Shown here piece by piece: positions 7,186 to 8,948 of a stretch of DNA of 8,948 nucleotides. The position numbers and the translations under genes are program-made. This DNA comes from Actinomycetota bacterium (lineage in GTDB: Bacteria > Actinomycetota > Thermoleophilia > Gaiellales > Gaiellaceae), in the NCBI GenBank assembly GCA_005885565.1, contig VAXK01000269.1, positions 1-8,948 of the forward strand. Direction: 5' to 3'. The first letter of the stretch is position 1, and every line of letters starts with the position of its first letter. Below the pieces are notes generated by a model. That model ran no database searches, was not told the origin of the DNA, and saw nothing but the letters and a program-made list of their open reading frames with translations.

Positions 7186-7446
7186 TCATGCCGAACCATC
7201 CGAACTCCATGTGAGGAGTTCGCCTGGATCCGCTGACACGGCATCTGCGACCTGTCCCAGTGTCGCAAGTCGAGGGTTCGGGCTCCCTTCCGCTCGTTCG
7301 TATTTCCCGTACTGGCGCAAACTCATTCGAGCTGCTGTCGCGGCTTGTTGCTGCGAGAGACCCGCAGCCTCCCGAGCACGCTGGAGAAGTGCAGCGTCGA
7401 GCACCAGGCGACGAGATCCGCGTGTCGACATCGGGGCCCACGGCAT
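7186..7446 (-). CDS. XRE/Cro-type HTH transcriptional regulator
   Basis: An 86-residue protein that is almost entirely one lambda-repressor-like HTH. LLQRAREAAGLSQQQAATAARMSLRQYGKYERAEG gives helices 1-4 with the recognition helix around SLRQYGKYE, followed by PRLATLGQVADAVSADPGELL, the usual fifth helix. No further domain is present. The ATG at 7446 is taken as start; ATG 7431 (residue 6) is an alternative. Neither has a ribosome binding site. A perfect TATAAT (7466 to 7461 on this strand) would start RNA about 8 bases before ATG 7446, so translation may be leaderless. The gene is divergent from the HTH/coiled-coil gene at 7481, with 34 bases between them, so it is placed to repress both itself and the ADP-ribosyltransferase unit. 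Codon use is less GC-biased than in gyrA. Confidence 0.8.
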   Translation of the reverse strand: MPWAPMSTRGSRRLVLDAALLQRAREAAGLSQQQAATAARMSLRQYGKYERAEGSPNPRLATLGQVADAVSADPGELLTWSSDGSA

Positions 7447-7480
7447 CAGCCGGGGTAGGAATTATAGTGCGTGCAGTTTA
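7447..7480. promoter_or_regulatory. Compact divergent promoter region with overlapping -10 boxes
   Basis: The 34 bases between two divergent regulators contain ATTATAGT (7461-7468). It reads TATAAT on the - strand (7466-7461, 6/6) and TATAGT on the + strand (7463-7468, 5/6). Both predicted RNA starts fall within about 10 bases of the respective ATG (7446 and 7481). No good -35 hexamer is present at 16-18 bases on either side, so activator dependence or a non-standard promoter is possible. This is the most AT-rich spot of the surroundings. Confidence 0.5.
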
Positions 7481-7780
7481 ATGCCTGAGGTGGCTGTGCG
7501 ACTCGGCGTGGCCGAGCGGACCGTGCGGCGCTGGATTGCTGCCGGTGAGCTTCCTGCCCACCGTGATGGTCGCGCATTCGCCATTCGGTTGCGCGACGCT
7601 CTGCGCGTACACGAGCAATCTCGCGTTGCGCCGACCTCGAAGCGCATCGAACTTCTCCACGAGGTCGAAGAGACCACCGCCGGATTGGTGAGTCGGGTAG
7701 CCCTCCTTGAGCGGGCGCTCGCCGACGCCGTTCTGCGGATCGACCAGTTGGAGCAGACTCACAGGCGGGAGGCTGCATGA
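7481..7780 (+). CDS. Excisionase/MerR-like winged-HTH protein with C-terminal coiled coil
   Basis: A 99-residue protein. Residues 2-43 resemble HTH_17 (excisionase/MerR-like) domains: EVAVRLGVAERTVRRWIAAGELPAHRDGRAFAIR followed by a short helix. Residues about 54-95 form a likely coiled coil with hydrophobic heptads (IELLHEV, LVSRVALLERALADAV, LRIDQLEQ), suggesting a dimer or a partner interface. ATG 7481 is the only sensible start, because the open frame upstream has no nearby start codon and the domain is complete from here. There is no ribosome binding site and the promoter lies immediately upstream, so a near-leaderless mRNA is likely. Its TGA overlaps an ATG (ATGA, 7777-7780) preceded by GGGAGG, and the ADP-ribosyltransferase frame begins 24 bases on. 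It could be a regulator or DNA-binding partner of that enzyme; an antitoxin role is possible but not shown. Confidence 0.75.
   Translation: MPEVAVRLGVAERTVRRWIAAGELPAHRDGRAFAIRLRDALRVHEQSRVAPTSKRIELLHEVEETTAGLVSRVALLERALADAVLRIDQLEQTHRREAA
7767..7772 (+). promoter_or_regulatory. Strong Shine-Dalgarno before an ATG that opens the wrong frame
   Basis: GGGAGG ends 4 bases before ATG 7777, which overlaps the previous stop. That ATG opens a frame different from the ADP-ribosyltransferase frame. The site may promote reinitiation at GTG 7805, or mark a lost or corrected start. Confidence 0.4.
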
Positions 7781-7804
7781 TTCGGTTGATTTCGCAGCGC
7801 GCGG

Positions 7805-8449
7805 GTGCGGCAACGTCCGGTGTTGCTTGTACAAAACGCTCCGATGCTGTTACTCAAGCGTCTTCTCCTCGGCGTCACCTACTGGAGGTGGGCGCGGTCG
7901 GTGAGGAGGCAGTCAGACGAGCTTCGTGCGGCATGGGCGTATCAGGCCACGGATCGACGCTACGAGCTTGTGAACAAGGCACTTCGGGGTCAACTCGATC
8001 TCCAGGAACTGTCTGTGGAGGAGAGCAACTTCGTCGTCTCGACGCGCGAAGCACTCGAGGCGGCAATCAATCGAGGTCGAACTCCGTGCCGTCTTACGGT
8101 ATTCAGGGGGGTGCGAGACTTCCGCCGGTGGTCGGGCGGTGTACGGCTAGAAGCGGGCGAAACTTTGGTCGGGCAGGAACTTGTACAGCTTGGCTTCAGC
8201 TCGACATCGTTGAGCCGACGCGTCGTGGAAGCCGAGTTCGCCGAGCGTGGGACCGGTGCGCTTCTCCGGATCTCACTGCCTCGCGGAAGCCCGGCGGCGT
8301 GGCTCGCTGGCGTAGGCGACCCACGTCATCGCCGTCAGATGGAGCTTCTCCTGCCCCACCTGGTTCCTATACTCGTCACACGGGTCCGGCGCGACGCCGG
8401 GTTCGTCTTGGTCGAATGCGAGGTCCGACCTGAGCAGGTTCGTCGATGA
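7805..8449 (+). CDS. Single-domain ADP-ribosyltransferase (ART exoenzyme-like), possible toxin or effector
   Basis: A protein of up to 214 residues that would transfer ADP-ribose from NAD+ to an unknown target. All three elements of the R-S-E class are visible: R101 in LTVFRGV, S133-T134-S135 in LGFSSTSL, and Q178-x-E180 in RQMELLLP, with E180 the expected catalytic glutamate. The upstream YELVNKALRG matches the 'Y..iN..LR' helix of the ART exoenzyme family. A QxE rather than ExE loop is known from C3-like enzymes, which modify Asn, so an Arg target is less likely. The first 40 residues are basic and partly hydrophobic (LLLKRLLLGV); no clear secretion signal or other domain is seen. The start is uncertain: GTG 7805 or ATG 7844, neither with a ribosome binding site. 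A TTA leucine codon at 7850 and relaxed codon use suggest horizontal acquisition. Confidence 0.82.
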   Translation: MRQRPVLLVQNAPMLLLKRLLLGVTYWRWARSVRRQSDELRAAWAYQATDRRYELVNKALRGQLDLQELSVEESNFVVSTREALEAAINRGRTPCRLTVFRGVRDFRRWSGGVRLEAGETLVGQELVQLGFSSTSLSRRVVEAEFAERGTGALLRISLPRGSPAAWLAGVGDPRHRRQMELLLPHLVPILVTRVRRDAGFVLVECEVRPEQVRR

Positions 8450-8495
8450 TGGAAGATCACTCGCTCCGGGCGAGAAGCCACCCCTAATCGGTGTT

Positions 8496-8663
8496 ATGGA
8501 CCTGCTGAGGGAATTGGGCGTAATCGAGAAGCCTCGTCACGAGCAAGAGGCTGCGGTGTCGGGTTGGCTAGCGAGCAACACGCCGAACAAGCTTCTTGAG
8601 ATCAGCTTGCGCAGGAACGGTTTTTCGGCGGTCGTGAAAAGTCGCTCCCAGGCGGCTCCGTAA
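8496..8663 (+). CDS. Hypothetical 55-residue protein downstream of the ADP-ribosyltransferase
   Basis: I do not recognise this protein. ATG 8496 to TAA 8661-8663 encodes MDLLRELGVIEKPRHEQEAA, then a Trp-containing helix (VSGWLASNTPNKLLEISL), ending basic (RRNGFSAVVKSRSQAAP). It has no Cys, no membrane segment and no clear HTH. No ribosome binding site precedes ATG 8496. The same frame is open further upstream (SLAPGEKPPLIGV precedes the Met) but offers no usual start codon. ATGs at 8446 and 8449, overlapping the previous stop, open another frame that ends after 13 codons. It lies 46 bases after the ADP-ribosyltransferase and could be its immunity partner or a gene remnant; both are speculation. 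Confidence 0.4.
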   Translation: MDLLRELGVIEKPRHEQEAAVSGWLASNTPNKLLEISLRRNGFSAVVKSRSQAAP

Positions 8664-8673
8664 ACCGTATGTA

Positions 8674-8948
8674 CTAGGCGTCGCGCAACGCTGCGGCCGC
8701 CTGCTCGGGCGGCAGCGAGTTGACGTAGATCCCCGCTCCCAGCTCGAGCCCCGCCAGAATCGCCAGCCGCGGTACGACCTCGATGTGCCAGCGACGGCCG
8801 TTGTGGAGCCACGCGTTCCACGGCAGGGCGCCCTCCAACCGGCGCAGCCGCCGGACCGCCTCGGCCACGAGGTGGAGCGCCGGCGCGAGGAGCTCGCTGC
8901 GGAGGCCGTCGGTCTCCTCGCCCTGCGGGGCGATCATCAGCTCGTACG
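8674..8948 (-). CDS. C-terminal part of a GalT-like nucleotidyltransferase (HIT superfamily), truncated by the window
   Basis: The frame is open from the window edge, encoding YELMIAPQGEE, to a TAG whose complement is at 8674-8676, about 90 residues. The end (NAWLHNGRRWHIEVVPRL, then LELGAGIYVNSLPPEQAAAALRDA) matches the C-terminus of actinobacterial galactose-1-phosphate uridylyltransferase-like proteins (GalT/DUF4921 type), where the 'HWHIE..PR' and 'G.ELGTG...N...PE.AA..LR' segments are conserved. GalT swaps UMP between UDP-glucose and galactose-1-phosphate, but this subgroup is also annotated as ADP-sugar or unknown phosphorylases. The catalytic HxHxx region lies outside the window, so substrate cannot be assigned. 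The gene converges on the 55-codon ORF with only 10 bases between stops and has host-like GC-rich codons. Confidence 0.75.
   Translation of the reverse strand, partial: YELMIAPQGEETDGLRSELLAPALHLVAEAVRRLRRLEGALPWNAWLHNGRRWHIEVVPRLAILAGLELGAGIYVNSLPPEQAAAALRDA

Noticed and set aside
7142..7480. Upstream extension of the HTH/coiled-coil gene to ATG 7142
   Set aside because: The extension lies opposite the XRE gene and has shadow-like composition. The HTH domain is complete from ATG 7481.
7777..8433. 218-codon + strand frame starting at the ATGA overlap with a strong Shine-Dalgarno
   Set aside because: After the first codons the residues resemble a shadow frame, while the offset frame carries the complete ADP-ribosyltransferase motifs. 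The start signal is noted as an anomaly instead.
8588..8609. CAAGCT/AGCTTG inverted repeat with a later T-run as possible terminator
   Set aside because: The loop is 10 bases, the T-run begins more than 10 bases after the stem, and it lies inside the 55-codon ORF.
1..8948. CRISPR arrays, insertion sequences, rRNA or tRNA genes, riboswitches
   Set aside because: No regularly spaced short repeats, transposase-like frames with terminal inverted repeats, or conserved RNA motifs were seen on reading both strands.

Overview
The window is very GC-rich bacterial DNA with a chromosomal gyrase locus: tail of a DciA-type (DUF721) gene, gyrB, gyrA and a small MerR-type regulator, all on the + strand. 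This order, the GC-rich third codon positions and the GyrB N-terminus suggest a deep-branching actinobacterium, most likely of the class Thermoleophilia. That placement is inference from recall, not from a search.

Bases 1-7080 are the core block. The two gyrase genes overlap by 8 bases. Both are altered near the DNA-cleavage centre. gyrB carries a perfect in-frame tandem duplication of 282 bp (94 codons) covering the end of the TOPRIM domain and the start of the following insert. gyrA carries a 420-residue intein, with an apparently intact LAGLIDADG homing endonuclease, inserted directly after the catalytic tyrosine. GyrA must therefore be spliced before it can work. A short hairpin with a T-run sits against the gyrB start codon. 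A 17-bp imperfect palindrome lies between gyrA and the MerR gene.

Bases 7081-8663 look like a small accessory island. Codon use is more relaxed than in the gyrase genes, with some TTA/CTA/CTT leucine codons, and start sites are poorly defined. On the - strand is an 86-residue XRE-type regulator. Divergent from it, across only 34 bp, is a 99-residue winged-HTH/coiled-coil protein. This is followed on the + strand by a single-domain ADP-ribosyltransferase with R, STS and QxE motifs, and then a 55-codon unknown ORF. The layout resembles a regulated effector or toxin module. No antitoxin is recognised, so toxin-antitoxin or phage defence remains a hypothesis.

Bases 8674-8948 hold the C-terminal end of a GalT-like (HIT superfamily) nucleotidyltransferase on the - strand, running off the window. 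It marks the return to ordinary housekeeping-type sequence.
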